54,081 nucleotides of DNA from CAYTED01 sp964404075 (lineage in GTDB: Bacteria > Patescibacteriota > Minisyncoccia > Moranbacterales > UBA1568): NCBI GenBank assembly GCA_964404075.1, contig CAYOIM010000001.1:1-54081 (forward strand), given 5' to 3'. Under the pieces are notes generated by a model. The model saw only the letters and a program-made list of their open reading frames with translations, was not told the DNA's origin and ran no database searches. The position numbers and the translations under genes were made by a program. Of the stretch, positions 21,547 through 31,416 are shown piece after piece (positions within the stretch are counted from its first letter, which is position 1; each line of letters begins with the position of its first letter).

Positions 21547-24375
21547 CTAATTCGTCGTCGTATACAGCCCGATCCGCGTTCCCTGAGGAACCACCTTCGC
21601 CACTCTCGCCAGATATTCACCGACAGAAATATCGGGTCGAGCACGGAAAAAGTCACCAAGCGATGCCTTGCCACCAGGGAAAGTCTTCGGCAACTGTGAA
21701 ACGAATTCTTGGAGATTTTTCGATTGAGTGGAATTGAAACGAGTATTTTCTACGAGTGAAACCGTGCCATTGCTCTCTACCCTGAGAATATCAGACATTT
21801 TCGTACTGAGAATCTCCCTCTTATCAAACACCCAATCCTTCCCACTCGCCTGATCATCCACTCGGAAAATCTGCATGAACCAATCGCTCCCCCTCCTCAT
21901 TTCCGTGAGACTCGGCCTCTCAAAAGGTGCTTCTGCTGGCGATGGAGCTACTTCCACTGGTGTCGTCACGACACTGTCTATGCCGCTCGACACGCCGCGC
22001 TGAGACACAAACTGCGTCTTTGGTCCATTGACATCTGCTATAGAAACCCCCGTCGACGCATGAGGATGAAGAATCTTATTCTCGATCGTCACCTCATTGA
22101 TCGGAACTCCCGGATTCTTCGCCGCCCACTCCGCAATCTTCGCATCATTCGCTTCGATGTTTTTCACCGCCTCGGCACTGATCTTCGCAGCTTTCCCCAT
22201 TACCTTGTCCGCATCCCCTGCGCTGAACAACTTATCGAGATCAATGAGTTCCTTCACTTGAATATTGTGAATATTTCCACTTCCGATTCCAGCTGCCTTC
22301 AATCGCTCCGGGCTAAGATGCCTCAATTGTCGTTCCAGGGCGTTGATTGCGTGAGTTTTCTGACCCTCACTCATACCGCTGAAATTTGAATAATGTTCGC
22401 TGAGGTAACTCCCGATGAGACCATCCACCGTATCCCCCTTCGAAACCTCGTAGATATTATCTCCAACACCAGAAGGAACTCCTACGGCATTTTTCGCTGC
22501 TTCGGTCGCAACACCAGATGGCGCATCGAAATGACCCGGGCTCGGTTGTGCATAAGCACCCACTGTCGGAACATTCGCAACGGAAGGAGTACCAACAACA
22601 TCTTTTGCTCCAACCGCATTTTCCGTAACCGCCTTAGCAGCAGCAGCTCCTTTTTTCGCCACATCTGCGGCATTTCCTGCGACTCCAGCCCCGAAATATG
22701 TATCCTTTATATGATCACCAACATGTGGAATACCAAACATCAAACCCAATGAAATGGCTACTGCCCCCAGCCTTCGCTTCATGTGACCCCAAATCCTACC
22801 CTCCAAGTCTTGTTGCACTACCTCTGGACTCGTTTGATTCTTGAGATATTTTGATAAGTGATTCCATCTCTCCTCTACTGCTATTTTCTCAATTTCATCC
22901 ATGGTTTGCTCGGCTTGTTTCCGTACGACATTCGATGCCCTTCCTTGAGACATTTTTTCAAAGACTCCCTCGAACATCGCGAATGATCCGAGTCCCGCCG
23001 CCGCCCGACGCGCGACGAGCATGCCTGTCGCCATAGCACCGCCACCAGTCGCCACACTCGTACCCAGAGCCACAGCACCGAGTCCGACCTTCTGCCACAA
23101 CTTCAACTTGTTATAACTATTCCCCAGATCTTCGCACAATCCGACAGCCTTCGCATACATACCTTCTCGCTTCATCGTCGCCTGCGTCCATGCCTCGTAC
23201 AATTTGATCTTCGATTCCGTACCGAAGAACTGGAGCGTTTCAGCCATCTTGGCCTTCAGATCCTCCGGAGACAACTCCGGCTGACTTTTCAATCGTTCTA
23301 TCTTCAAATCGACAAGCTGCCGAAGTGCCTGATGGTAAGCCTCCCGCTCGGGGACGCTATCACTCTCCTTTTTCCGCACTCCGAGTTTTTCCCATAGCCG
23401 TTGCCACACCCCGACATTCCGATATTCCGCTTCTGCATACTCCTTACGGAGTTCCACCAACTTCCCTGCCTCAACTACTTTTCCATTTTGATCCGTTGTC
23501 ACTATATACAACTCCCTGATCTGCTTTTCAAGTTGGGAAATCCCCTGATTCCGCACCTCCTCCGGTTTACCAAAGTGTGCCAATACTTTATCTGCTTCGG
23601 GAGATCCCGAAGCCATAATATTTTCCTTTCCTACGCTATGTTCTTTGCGGCTATCCTGTCCTTCCAAAACTTGCTCCGCAAAAACAGCACCTGAAGCATA
23701 GAGCTCTCGTTCTTTCTCAAGTAGACGCTTCACGACTTCCTGCAACCCCTCCTCCAAGGGGATATTGTCAATTCCGATTTTTCCAGATCGGACATGCTCG
23801 ATCAAATTTCGCAATTGTTCCGGTGTAAGCCCTTTTTCCCACTGGACTTCCGCATGCTTTGCCAGTACCACGAATAATTCATCGAAATCCTTCACCCCAG
23901 CAAGCTCTTCCTCGGTAGGTTGCGTCTTCTCTTTTTGCAACTCAGTTGCATTAACAACAGGAGGTACATCGGATGGCTTAGGAGCATCAGATGCCTGTGC
24001 GGGCATTGGGTCTGGAATGGGAGCAATCGCTGGTACAGGATCAGCAACGGATGCTTGAACGATACCTGCAGGAGCGACTTTTGGTGTCTTCGGCGTCGTT
24101 CGACCAATGCCTCGACGAACCGGCGACGCCTTCTGCTTCTTCGGCTCCGACTTCGATTTCGTTTTCGGTTTCGACTTCAACTTCGATTTCGGTTCACTGT
24201 TAGCAGGTACCCCTGGCTTCTGAGGGGCTACAGAGATAGCCTCGGGAGGCGTAGCAGCAAAAGAATGCAAACTAGCATCAGGCTTGGGCTCGCCGATTTT
24301 TATTTGAGATTTGGCTATTGTTCCTGCATTATTTCTACCATCAGCCATCCATGCAGGGATATCTTTTCCGGTCAT
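21547..24375 (-). CDS. Large unrecognised membrane protein with a disordered head
   Basis: 942 residues. Residues 1-150 are Pro/Lys/Ser-rich and disordered (KSKLKSKPKTKSKSEPKKQK). Residues 150-400 are helical and charged. Hydrophobic Gly/Ala-rich segments at about 425-470 (GLGAVALGTSVATGGGAMA) and 540-560 (LGAVAISLGLMFGIPHVGD) are likely membrane contacts. At about 660-720, YEVSKGDTVDGLIGSYLSEH resembles a LysM-like start. The C-terminus (800-942) looks globular. No family was recognised. It is AT-richer than the housekeeping genes around it. One of three consecutive large proteins upstream of the ATPase. Confidence 0.6.
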   Translation of the reverse strand: MTGKDIPAWMADGRNNAGTIAKSQIKIGEPKPDASLHSFAATPPEAISVAPQKPGVPANSEPKSKLKSKPKTKSKSEPKKQKASPVRRGIGRTTPKTPKVAPAGIVQASVADPVPAIAPIPDPMPAQASDAPKPSDVPPVVNATELQKEKTQPTEEELAGVKDFDELFVVLAKHAEVQWEKGLTPEQLRNLIEHVRSGKIGIDNIPLEEGLQEVVKRLLEKERELYASGAVFAEQVLEGQDSRKEHSVGKENIMASGSPEADKVLAHFGKPEEVRNQGISQLEKQIRELYIVTTDQNGKVVEAGKLVELRKEYAEAEYRNVGVWQRLWEKLGVRKKESDSVPEREAYHQALRQLVDLKIERLKSQPELSPEDLKAKMAETLQFFGTESKIKLYEAWTQATMKREGMYAKAVGLCEDLGNSYNKLKLWQKVGLGAVALGTSVATGGGAMATGMLVARRAAAGLGSFAMFEGVFEKMSQGRASNVVRKQAEQTMDEIEKIAVEERWNHLSKYLKNQTSPEVVQQDLEGRIWGHMKRRLGAVAISLGLMFGIPHVGDHIKDTYFGAGVAGNAADVAKKGAAAAKAVTENAVGAKDVVGTPSVANVPTVGAYAQPSPGHFDAPSGVATEAAKNAVGVPSGVGDNIYEVSKGDTVDGLIGSYLSEHYSNFSGMSEGQKTHAINALERQLRHLSPERLKAAGIGSGNIHNIQVKELIDLDKLFSAGDADKVMGKAAKISAEAVKNIEANDAKIAEWAAKNPGVPINEVTIENKILHPHASTGVSIADVNGPKTQFVSQRGVSSGIDSVVTTPVEVAPSPAEAPFERPSLTEMRRGSDWFMQIFRVDDQASGKDWVFDKREILSTKMSDILRVESNGTVSLVENTRFNSTQSKNLQEFVSQLPKTFPGGKASLGDFFRARPDISVGEYLARVAKVVPQGTRIGLYTTTN

Positions 24376-24381
24376 ACCTTT

Positions 24382-25632
24382 TTATTTTAGATATTTTTCA
24401 ATGCTTTTACTGACCAACTCCCGTGCATACATATCTGTCTCCGATTCCGACCATCCAAACTTCCCTCCGACACGCGCGAAAGAATCCTTCATCCCATCAA
24501 TCAAAGCACCGAGAATTTCTCCAGGATGATCTATATTATATGTCTTCAGATCTACCGATTCTTTTTGAGCGCCCTCTTTCATCGTGTTGATACCCGCTAC
24601 TGCGGCACCAAAAAGAATATCATGATACCCATCGGCATCCGCTTCCTTGAAAAGCTCTTCATAGGTCCGAATCGGTGTCTCGGCGCCCTCCTTCGCGCTT
24701 CCCGCCACTGTCCCGACAACAGGCTCAGGAGAAACTCCGTCGGGAAGCGGTGGCTGATCGCCCGGATTACCGGCGAAAGTAGTTGTTGAGACATTTGGCT
24801 TCCTTGACTTCGTGCGAGGCTTCTTTTTCAAAAATCTCGCAAATTTTTCCTTCGTCGAATAAGATACTAAGCCACTATCCACTGATTTATAGGCTATCTT
24901 TTCATCGGAAACTTCCGTAATCACATACTCTTTCGATGAATCACTTCGAAGAGTATATGTATCACCAACCACAAATTTTGCTTGTTGTTTTTTTTGGTCT
25001 TTCAATTCACGCATAACAGCGGGAAATTGCTCTTCCCAAAGTGCTACTAGTTTTTCACGAACTGGAATCACATCTCCCAACGCTAAACAACCAAAATGAT
25101 CGAGGTATTGAGAAAAAAAATCTCCCTTCGCCATCTCTGGATTGGTCTTCAAAGTTTCACGCAAGGTGCTCCGGAAGTATTCCCTATGAGCATCGTCAAA
25201 CAAGACTTCAGCAATTCGATTCTTCCACTGACCGATAAGACCATTGAATTTCTCAGAAAAAACCTTGTCCATGGGAAGTAATGCCGGCAATCCATTTGGC
25301 AATTTAAGGCTGAATTGTTCTTTTTTTGGATCTTTTTTTGAAGAAATCCTATCAGCCAATTCCATGAGATCCCCTATTGTCTGCGCCGAATCTATCTTCT
25401 TCTCCGTATCAGCAATATATTGACTCCCTTCTATCTGTAAGCGTGCCACTTCACCTTGATTTAACTCACCCTTACCCCAATTGCCACGCCCTCCAGCTCG
25501 AGGTTTATCCGGCTTCGGAGATTTTGGTTGCGCAGATGCTATAATCTCCCCTGCCAAAACATCCATATCCGCAAAAATATCCGCATCCTTATCAGGTACT
25601 TCTTGGATTGATGGTTTTGGTATTTCAGACAT
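24382..25632 (-). CDS. Unrecognised large soluble protein
   Basis: 416 residues from ATG at 25632 (25647 is an alternative). Disordered head, a helical middle (TEKKIDSAQTIGDLMELADR; LIGQWKNRIAEVLFDD), a small beta module at about 240-290 (VGDTYTLRSDSSKEYVITEV), a low-complexity linker, and a helical C-terminus (YEELFKEADADGYHDILFG). It ends six bases before the 942-residue gene. No family was recognised; conserved only as part of this gene row as far as can be seen. Confidence 0.55.
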   Translation of the reverse strand: MSEIPKPSIQEVPDKDADIFADMDVLAGEIIASAQPKSPKPDKPRAGGRGNWGKGELNQGEVARLQIEGSQYIADTEKKIDSAQTIGDLMELADRISSKKDPKKEQFSLKLPNGLPALLPMDKVFSEKFNGLIGQWKNRIAEVLFDDAHREYFRSTLRETLKTNPEMAKGDFFSQYLDHFGCLALGDVIPVREKLVALWEEQFPAVMRELKDQKKQQAKFVVGDTYTLRSDSSKEYVITEVSDEKIAYKSVDSGLVSYSTKEKFARFLKKKPRTKSRKPNVSTTTFAGNPGDQPPLPDGVSPEPVVGTVAGSAKEGAETPIRTYEELFKEADADGYHDILFGAAVAGINTMKEGAQKESVDLKTYNIDHPGEILGALIDGMKDSFARVGGKFGWSESETDMYARELVSKSIEKYLK

Positions 25633-25671
25633 ATTTATGCTCTTCATTATAATACACAAACTCTGCATGAC

Positions 25672-27489
25672 CTACGATTTCTTCAACTCGAGCAAGCCAG
25701 CCACCCGCTGTTTCAAAACTATTGCCAATTGAGCGGTGCCAAATTTCACAACGGCCTGCTTCAGAGCATCCGCATCTTTCGGCTCAACTCTGCCTGCGGC
25801 ACTAGTAGCAATAGCCACGATATGCCCACCTACCGCTGCAAGGAGTCTTTTGGCGCGCTCCCGATCCTCTCTGTATATCTCCAAGAAATTTTCACCTTTG
25901 GCGGCAAGTTTTTCGTCAATAAGAGACAAGCTCTTCGTAAGAAATGTTTCAATATCTCTTTGCGCATCTTGTTTCAAAGATTCCACATCCACCAACTCCG
26001 TCGATTTCACGGTTGCCCCCTCATAAACGGGGCCTCCCAATGCCTCCAATCGGCTCTGCCAGAGAGTACTTAATCCTTTATTAACAGCAACAACACGCGG
26101 CTTCAGCTGATCATCGAACAGCTTCGAAAATCCAGGCAGCGCCGTGTTCTTCAAACGATTGCGCTGATCTATCATCTGATGCAACACTTCATGGAGTGGT
26201 TGAAACTCCGCGCTCGTATCCTTCGGATCAATCGGTATGAAGGCTCTTGTCCCCTGTTGAGACTTCCCTCCCGAGCGTTTATGGTTGCCATTTTGTTCTC
26301 TCTTGCCGATATCTTCCAATGCTACCGCATCCGGCGCCTGTGCAATTTTCTCTTCCCATGTTTTCCGTACGAGTTCCAGAGCTAATGTAAATTTTCTCCC
26401 GAGATACAATGTTTCTAGCTCTGTATTCATCTCAACCCATATCACTCGCGCTTCACGCTGTGTCGTCCTACTCATAGCATCAAATACCTGCTTGGCCTCA
26501 TCCGATACCGGAAGGAAAATCTTTTTCTTCGTCGACTTCTCCGTTGCCGGATCTATCTCATACGAAAACACGGTTTCGATATTGGTATAATCCACCAAAT
26601 CAATCAATGTCTCTTTTCCTCGCTGCTCCTCTTCAAGATGTCGCCTGTATGATGCTAATTGCTCAGCTGAATTTTCAATGACATTTTCTGTAAATTCTGG
26701 TGCAACTACATTTTCGACAACTAGTGCTTGTGTATCACCAACAACGGCACGCTCCGACTTTGGAGCACGCCCTTTCCTTAGCGCACCTTTCGTCGTCGTA
26801 GCTTTGTTTCCTCCCTCTTCAGTATCACTCAAACGCATTTTCCTTTGTCCGGGCTTGCGACCTCGCTTTTTATTTTCCGATCCATCAGAAACATCTCCGT
26901 CTTCCCCGAGTGGAAAAGTATCTAGAATAGTCTTTGCAAAAGCGACAATTTCCTGCATATCCCGTGATGCATCCTGCTTACCGACCAACTTCTTTTCATA
27001 CGCGAGTACTAATTCTTTCAAATGCTGCCTCTTCATGGAGAAATCAACCCGAAAGAACCAATTCTGATCCTCACTATACCCCTCCACGCCAATCAACGAA
27101 ACATCGACTTGATTCAACTTATTGAGCAGACCCCTCCCAAACATCTTATTCCCTTCCTTTTCTCCAATTTCACCCTGTTTCGCTCCATCGGCAAATCCAC
27201 CATCAACTGTTCCTGATTTTCCAGGCTTCCGTTTCTTATATCCCTTCCTCTTCAAGACACTCTGGAGGATACTTTCCGGGAGCACATGAGTTGCACCTCC
27301 CACGGCATACTCCACTTTCCGGGCAGTCATATTCCCTGGTGTTTCTGCTCCCGCCTGGACATTCAGTCCATGCGCAGAAATAATATGGAAATCCGGTAGC
27401 TTCTTCCCGTTCCCATCTCGAGATAATTTCGAACGAAAAGTCTCGCCCGCTTTGATTTTTGGATCCAAAAAATTCATTCCTTCACCCAT
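25672..27489 (-). CDS. Unrecognised large protein, helical C-terminus
   Basis: 605 residues if ATG at 27489 is used (27477 is nearly as good; neither has a clear ribosome binding site). The N-terminal 110 residues contain short beta-like stretches (DFHIISAHGLNVQAG; ARKVEYAVGGATHVLPES), the middle is basic and low in complexity, and residues 290-605 are mostly helical (WVEMNTELETLYLGRKF; LHEVLHQMIDQRNRLK). No family was recognised. First gene of the large-protein row, divergent from the GT39 genes. Confidence 0.5.
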   Translation of the reverse strand: MGEGMNFLDPKIKAGETFRSKLSRDGNGKKLPDFHIISAHGLNVQAGAETPGNMTARKVEYAVGGATHVLPESILQSVLKRKGYKKRKPGKSGTVDGGFADGAKQGEIGEKEGNKMFGRGLLNKLNQVDVSLIGVEGYSEDQNWFFRVDFSMKRQHLKELVLAYEKKLVGKQDASRDMQEIVAFAKTILDTFPLGEDGDVSDGSENKKRGRKPGQRKMRLSDTEEGGNKATTTKGALRKGRAPKSERAVVGDTQALVVENVVAPEFTENVIENSAEQLASYRRHLEEEQRGKETLIDLVDYTNIETVFSYEIDPATEKSTKKKIFLPVSDEAKQVFDAMSRTTQREARVIWVEMNTELETLYLGRKFTLALELVRKTWEEKIAQAPDAVALEDIGKREQNGNHKRSGGKSQQGTRAFIPIDPKDTSAEFQPLHEVLHQMIDQRNRLKNTALPGFSKLFDDQLKPRVVAVNKGLSTLWQSRLEALGGPVYEGATVKSTELVDVESLKQDAQRDIETFLTKSLSLIDEKLAAKGENFLEIYREDRERAKRLLAAVGGHIVAIATSAAGRVEPKDADALKQAVVKFGTAQLAIVLKQRVAGLLELKKS

Positions 27490-27547
27490 ACAATAAAACA
27501 CACCACCACTCCCAAAGAGAGAGTCAATGGAGTTCAATACTTTTTAT

Positions 27548-27555
27548 GCTATAAT
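27548..27555 (+). promoter_or_regulatory. Extended -10 promoter element before the first GT39 gene
   Basis: TGC followed by TATAAT (27550-27555). No good -35 box is present, as is usual for extended -10 promoters. Start of transcription near 27562, giving a leader of about 34 bases. Confidence 0.6.
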
Positions 27556-27595
27556 TTTATCACAAGTCACCCAAAACAAACAATCGATCCTTCCT

Positions 27596-29176
27596 ATGCC
27601 AACGCATGCTCGCTGTGTCTCTCCTCTCTTCCTCGGACTCGGGGCGATCATCGTCCTCGCTTTTTTTCTCCGCTTCTACAATATCGAGAACCTCCCCGCC
27701 GGACTCTATCCCGACGAGGCGATGAACGGTACCAATGCGATCACCGCGAACGAGACCGGAGAGTACAAGCTGTTCTACGAAGAGAACTCCGGTCGTGAGG
27801 GACTCTTCATCAATCTCCAGGCGTTCGCGCTCAAGACTTTCGGCTACACCATCCCCGCATTGAAGCTCTGGTCGGCCATTTTCGGCACTTTGACCGCGCT
27901 CGGCATCGGACTCCTTGCCTGGGAACTCTTCTCCCGGAGGTCAGCCGCTCTCATCACCGCCTTCATCACTGCCACTTCCTACTGGGCGATCAATTTCTCG
28001 CGCATCGGCTTCCGCGCTATCATGACATCCCTTCTCCTTTCATTCTCGTTCTTTTTCTTCTTCCGCGGACTACGGACACGGAGGATCATTTTCTTCATCC
28101 TCGCCGGAGGCATCTTCGGACTCGGCGTCCACACCTATATCGCTTTCCGCCTCGCTCCCATCATCCTCGTCCTCCTCCTCCCGTTCCTCATGCTCTCGTA
28201 TGAGGATTTCCTCAAGCGCTATTGGAAGCACGCGCTCGCCTTCATCTGTAGCGCCTTCATCGTCGCGAGCCCGATGTTCTACGATTTCTATCAGAACCCG
28301 CATCATTTCTCCGATCGATCCGAGGACATCTCTCTCTTCTCTCCGAAAGTGAATCATGGCGACTTCTGGGGCACCCTCACGAAAACGCTCGGTCTCTCCC
28401 TCATCAAGTATAATTTCGTCGGCGACCAGAATTTCCGCCACAATTACGCACCCTATCCTGTCCTCGACCCTATCGTCGGCACCTGTTTCCTCGCCGGATT
28501 CCTCTTTCTGCTCGGACAGACCTGGAGGCTCCTCCAGCTTCGCCTGCGTTCCGGAGAATACTCGCCACATCTGGCACGAAACGCCTTCCTCTTCATCATT
28601 TTCTTCGTTATGCTTGCTCCGGAATTTCTCACCGATGAAGGTCTCCCGCATGCCCTCCGCTCCATCGGCACCCAAGTGCCCGTTTTCCTCTTCGCCACTT
28701 TCCCCATACTCTTCCTCTTCGATCTCGCCCTGCGAAACAAGGGCGGCCGTCGTATCATCTTTTTCTCCTTCATCGTGATCGCCCTCGGAACGAGCGCTCT
28801 CTGGAACACGGTGAAATACTTCTCATTCTTCGCGCACAACCCGAAGCAATACAGCTCTTTCGGCGCGACTTTCAAAAATATGGCGGAGCATATCAATACC
28901 GCCCCGGAGGAGACCCATATGTTCCTCTATGCGAATACCGGCTATATCGACCTCCAGGCCATACTCTTCCAGACCTATCATCAGGCGCGCAATTTCACCG
29001 TCCTCAAACCGGAAACGACCATCACCCTTCCCGCGGAAATCATCATGATGCGCTGGGATGAAGATCTCTTCCAGCGGATCAAGATACGATCACCGCAGGC
29101 ATACACCGAAATGATCCCCTCCGACTCGGGCTATGCCGATTTCAAAACCATCGTGATACCGGAAGCGCAGAAATAA
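27596..29176 (+). CDS. GT39/PMT-type membrane glycosyltransferase
   Basis: 526 residues with about 10-12 membrane helices. GT-C enzymes of this type move a sugar from a lipid carrier to a protein or glycan on the outer side of the membrane. The catalytic acidic motif is in the first outer loop: LYPDEAMNG (about residue 46). ATG at 27596 is chosen because the next 30 residues form the expected first helix; an earlier in-frame start overlaps the promoter. Paired with a second GT39 gene downstream. Confidence 0.82.
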   Translation: MPTHARCVSPLFLGLGAIIVLAFFLRFYNIENLPAGLYPDEAMNGTNAITANETGEYKLFYEENSGREGLFINLQAFALKTFGYTIPALKLWSAIFGTLTALGIGLLAWELFSRRSAALITAFITATSYWAINFSRIGFRAIMTSLLLSFSFFFFFRGLRTRRIIFFILAGGIFGLGVHTYIAFRLAPIILVLLLPFLMLSYEDFLKRYWKHALAFICSAFIVASPMFYDFYQNPHHFSDRSEDISLFSPKVNHGDFWGTLTKTLGLSLIKYNFVGDQNFRHNYAPYPVLDPIVGTCFLAGFLFLLGQTWRLLQLRLRSGEYSPHLARNAFLFIIFFVMLAPEFLTDEGLPHALRSIGTQVPVFLFATFPILFLFDLALRNKGGRRIIFFSFIVIALGTSALWNTVKYFSFFAHNPKQYSSFGATFKNMAEHINTAPEETHMFLYANTGYIDLQAILFQTYHQARNFTVLKPETTITLPAEIIMMRWDEDLFQRIKIRSPQAYTEMIPSDSGYADFKTIVIPEAQK

Positions 29177-29190
29177 TTTATCATAGGAAG

Positions 29191-29283
29191 TATGTGTTTA
29201 TACGGTTTTTGAGACCGCCTCGCAGCGCAGATTCTCTTCCCGAATCGAGCAGGGAATGGTCTCAAAAACCGTATAAACACATA
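29191..29283. repeat. Long inverted repeat with a conserved core (copy 2)
   Basis: Perfect 26-base arms, 29191-29216 and 29258-29283. The core has CCTCGCAGCGCA, a GATTC...GAATC hairpin, and GAGCAGGG, matching copy 1 at 21093 although neither the arms nor the inner stem share sequence. It lies between the two GT39 genes. Confidence 0.85.
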
Positions 29284-29319
29284 TTCTCAAAAAAATAATA
29301 CTTATCTCCTATAAAACTT

Positions 29320-31278
29320 ATGCATCAATTCCTTCAATTCATGAAGCATCACCCGGCAGTCATCATATCTCTCATGCTCGCCGTTTTCCTCGGGTTCACG
29401 CTCCGGACGGCCTGGACCGATTCCGCCACCTACGATGAACGGGCGCATATTCCCGCATCCTACAGCTATGTCCGCTATGGAGATATGCGTATCAATTACG
29501 AGCATCCTCCACTCCTGAAGGACTTCGTCGGGCTCTTCCTCCTCCCGCTCTCGCCTGTCTTCCCCATCACCGATCCGCTCTGGACCGAGGGCGTCAACGA
29601 ACAATGGAATATCGGGACCCTCTTCCTCTACGGTCTCGGCAATGACGCCGATCTCCTCATTTTTCTCGCGCGTCTCCCCATCATCCTCCTCGGTCTCCTC
29701 GCCGCGTATTTTCTCTACCGGATGACCAGGGAAAGCGCCGGCACGCTCGCCGGAATCTTCGCAGTCCTTCTCTTCGCCTTCGATCCGAATATCATCGCCC
29801 ATGCGCACTATGTCACGACCGATCTCGGCATCGCGACCGCCATCCTCATCGCGACCTTTTTCTTCGTCCGCTTCCTAAAATATCCTTCGACGAGAAATCT
29901 CGTCATCGCCGGCATCATCCTCGGGCTCGCGCAATCGGTGAAGTTCTCCGCCCTCCTCATCCTCCCGATCTTCGGCATCATGTCGGTCCTCTACGGGCTC
30001 GGGACGGCGGTCAAGCTTCCCTGGATCGAGCGGTTCAAGCTCGCCTTCGCCTATGCGAAAAAATATGTCGCCATACTCCTACTCTGCTTCATCACAGTGT
30101 ATGCCGTTTATCTCCCGAATGCTTGGAATATGCCCGGAGAACAGATGAACGCGCTCGCCGAACAGAAATTCAACGATGACCGCCCAGCGAAAGTCTTCGC
30201 GCGCAATGTCATCGCCAACATGGAGCAAATCCCTGTTCTCAAACCATTTACTCACTACACGCTCGGTGTCATGGTCGTCTTTACGAGGGTCGCCGGCGGG
30301 AATGTCTTCTTCTTCAACAATCCGTTCTTTCAGGATACCGGAAGAGAACTCGTCTCGACGCAGGCGTCTCCCTTTTATTTCCCCGCGGTCTTCCTCATGA
30401 AGGAAACCATCCCCTTCCTCTTTCTCCTCTTCTTCTCCATCGTCTATAGTCTCTCTCAAATCGCGAGACTTCCGCTCTGGAGGGAAAAAGCATCCCTGGG
30501 ACTGAAAAGTATTCTCGAAAGTTTCCACACGAAAGTGACCGAGTGGACCATCGGAGGATTTATCGCGCTCTATCTCATCCTCTCCATCACCGGCAACCTC
30601 AATATCGGACTGCGCCACCTCTTCCCGATCATCCTCTTCCTCTCCTTCTTCGTCGCGAAAACCCTCGCACAATTCGTGAAACGATGCACGAGAAATGAAG
30701 AGCACCTCGCTCCCGAACACCAGCTCAATCGTCGCATCCTCTCCATCATCGGATTTGGATTCTCGCTCTGGATCATTATTATCCCCTTCATGGCCTATCC
30801 CAACTTTCTCTCCTCCTTCAACGAAGCGATCGGCTCCGAGAACGGCTATCAGTATGTCACGGACTCCAACTATGACTGGGGTCAGGACATGAAACGGGTG
30901 AAAGCATTCATCGACATCTATAACAACTTCTGCATTACAGACGGAGATCTCTATGGTTATTGCCGGAAAATTCTTGGAGCCACTCCAACCCCATCACTCA
31001 TGCCGATCACGACCATCCGCGTCGATTACTTCGGCGGTGCGGAGCCGAGCTACTATCTCGGCACTGCGTACAAGCCCTGGTACGGCGGCCTCGATCCCGA
31101 AGCCGGCTGGTATGCCCTCTCGACATTCTTCATCCAAGAAGATACTTACAAAAATATCATCCCGGGTACCCCGAGCTACCGCGATTGGCTCTGGAAGTTT
31201 CAGCCCATCGCCCGTGCCGGCGAATCCATTCTCATCTACTACCTAACGAAAGAGGACATCCAATCACTTGGAAAGTGA
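29320..31278 (+). CDS. GT39/PMT-type membrane glycosyltransferase with an outer C-terminal domain
   Basis: 652 residues. About 11 membrane helices; the first outer loop carries SATYDERAHIPA with the acidic pair expected for catalysis and then NYEHPPLLKD, a typical motif of this family. The last 150 residues (YDWGQDMKRVKAFIDI, YFGGAEPSYYLGTAYKPW) form a soluble outer domain. Likely role: surface protein or polymer glycosylation together with the upstream gene. Confidence 0.85.
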   Translation: MHQFLQFMKHHPAVIISLMLAVFLGFTLRTAWTDSATYDERAHIPASYSYVRYGDMRINYEHPPLLKDFVGLFLLPLSPVFPITDPLWTEGVNEQWNIGTLFLYGLGNDADLLIFLARLPIILLGLLAAYFLYRMTRESAGTLAGIFAVLLFAFDPNIIAHAHYVTTDLGIATAILIATFFFVRFLKYPSTRNLVIAGIILGLAQSVKFSALLILPIFGIMSVLYGLGTAVKLPWIERFKLAFAYAKKYVAILLLCFITVYAVYLPNAWNMPGEQMNALAEQKFNDDRPAKVFARNVIANMEQIPVLKPFTHYTLGVMVVFTRVAGGNVFFFNNPFFQDTGRELVSTQASPFYFPAVFLMKETIPFLFLLFFSIVYSLSQIARLPLWREKASLGLKSILESFHTKVTEWTIGGFIALYLILSITGNLNIGLRHLFPIILFLSFFVAKTLAQFVKRCTRNEEHLAPEHQLNRRILSIIGFGFSLWIIIIPFMAYPNFLSSFNEAIGSENGYQYVTDSNYDWGQDMKRVKAFIDIYNNFCITDGDLYGYCRKILGATPTPSLMPITTIRVDYFGGAEPSYYLGTAYKPWYGGLDPEAGWYALSTFFIQEDTYKNIIPGTPSYRDWLWKFQPIARAGESILIYYLTKEDIQSLGK

Positions 31279-31353
31279 TAGAATGTAGAATAGAGCTGGG
31301 CAAAGTATTGAAAATAAAGAAAGAGGAAAAATGTATTCACACGAGTGTCTTCA

Positions 31354-31400
31354 GGAAACAGCGGACGCACCGCCCGCAGGCGGAGCGACCGGCTGTTTCC
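31354..31400. repeat. GC-rich palindrome family copy between converging genes
   Basis: GGAAACAGCGGACGCACCGC, then CCGCAGG, then CGGAGCGACCGGCTGTTTCC. It lies directly behind the ftsQ stop codon and could act as its terminator. Confidence 0.8.
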
Positions 31401-31416
31401 CTCCCCTACCACATAA

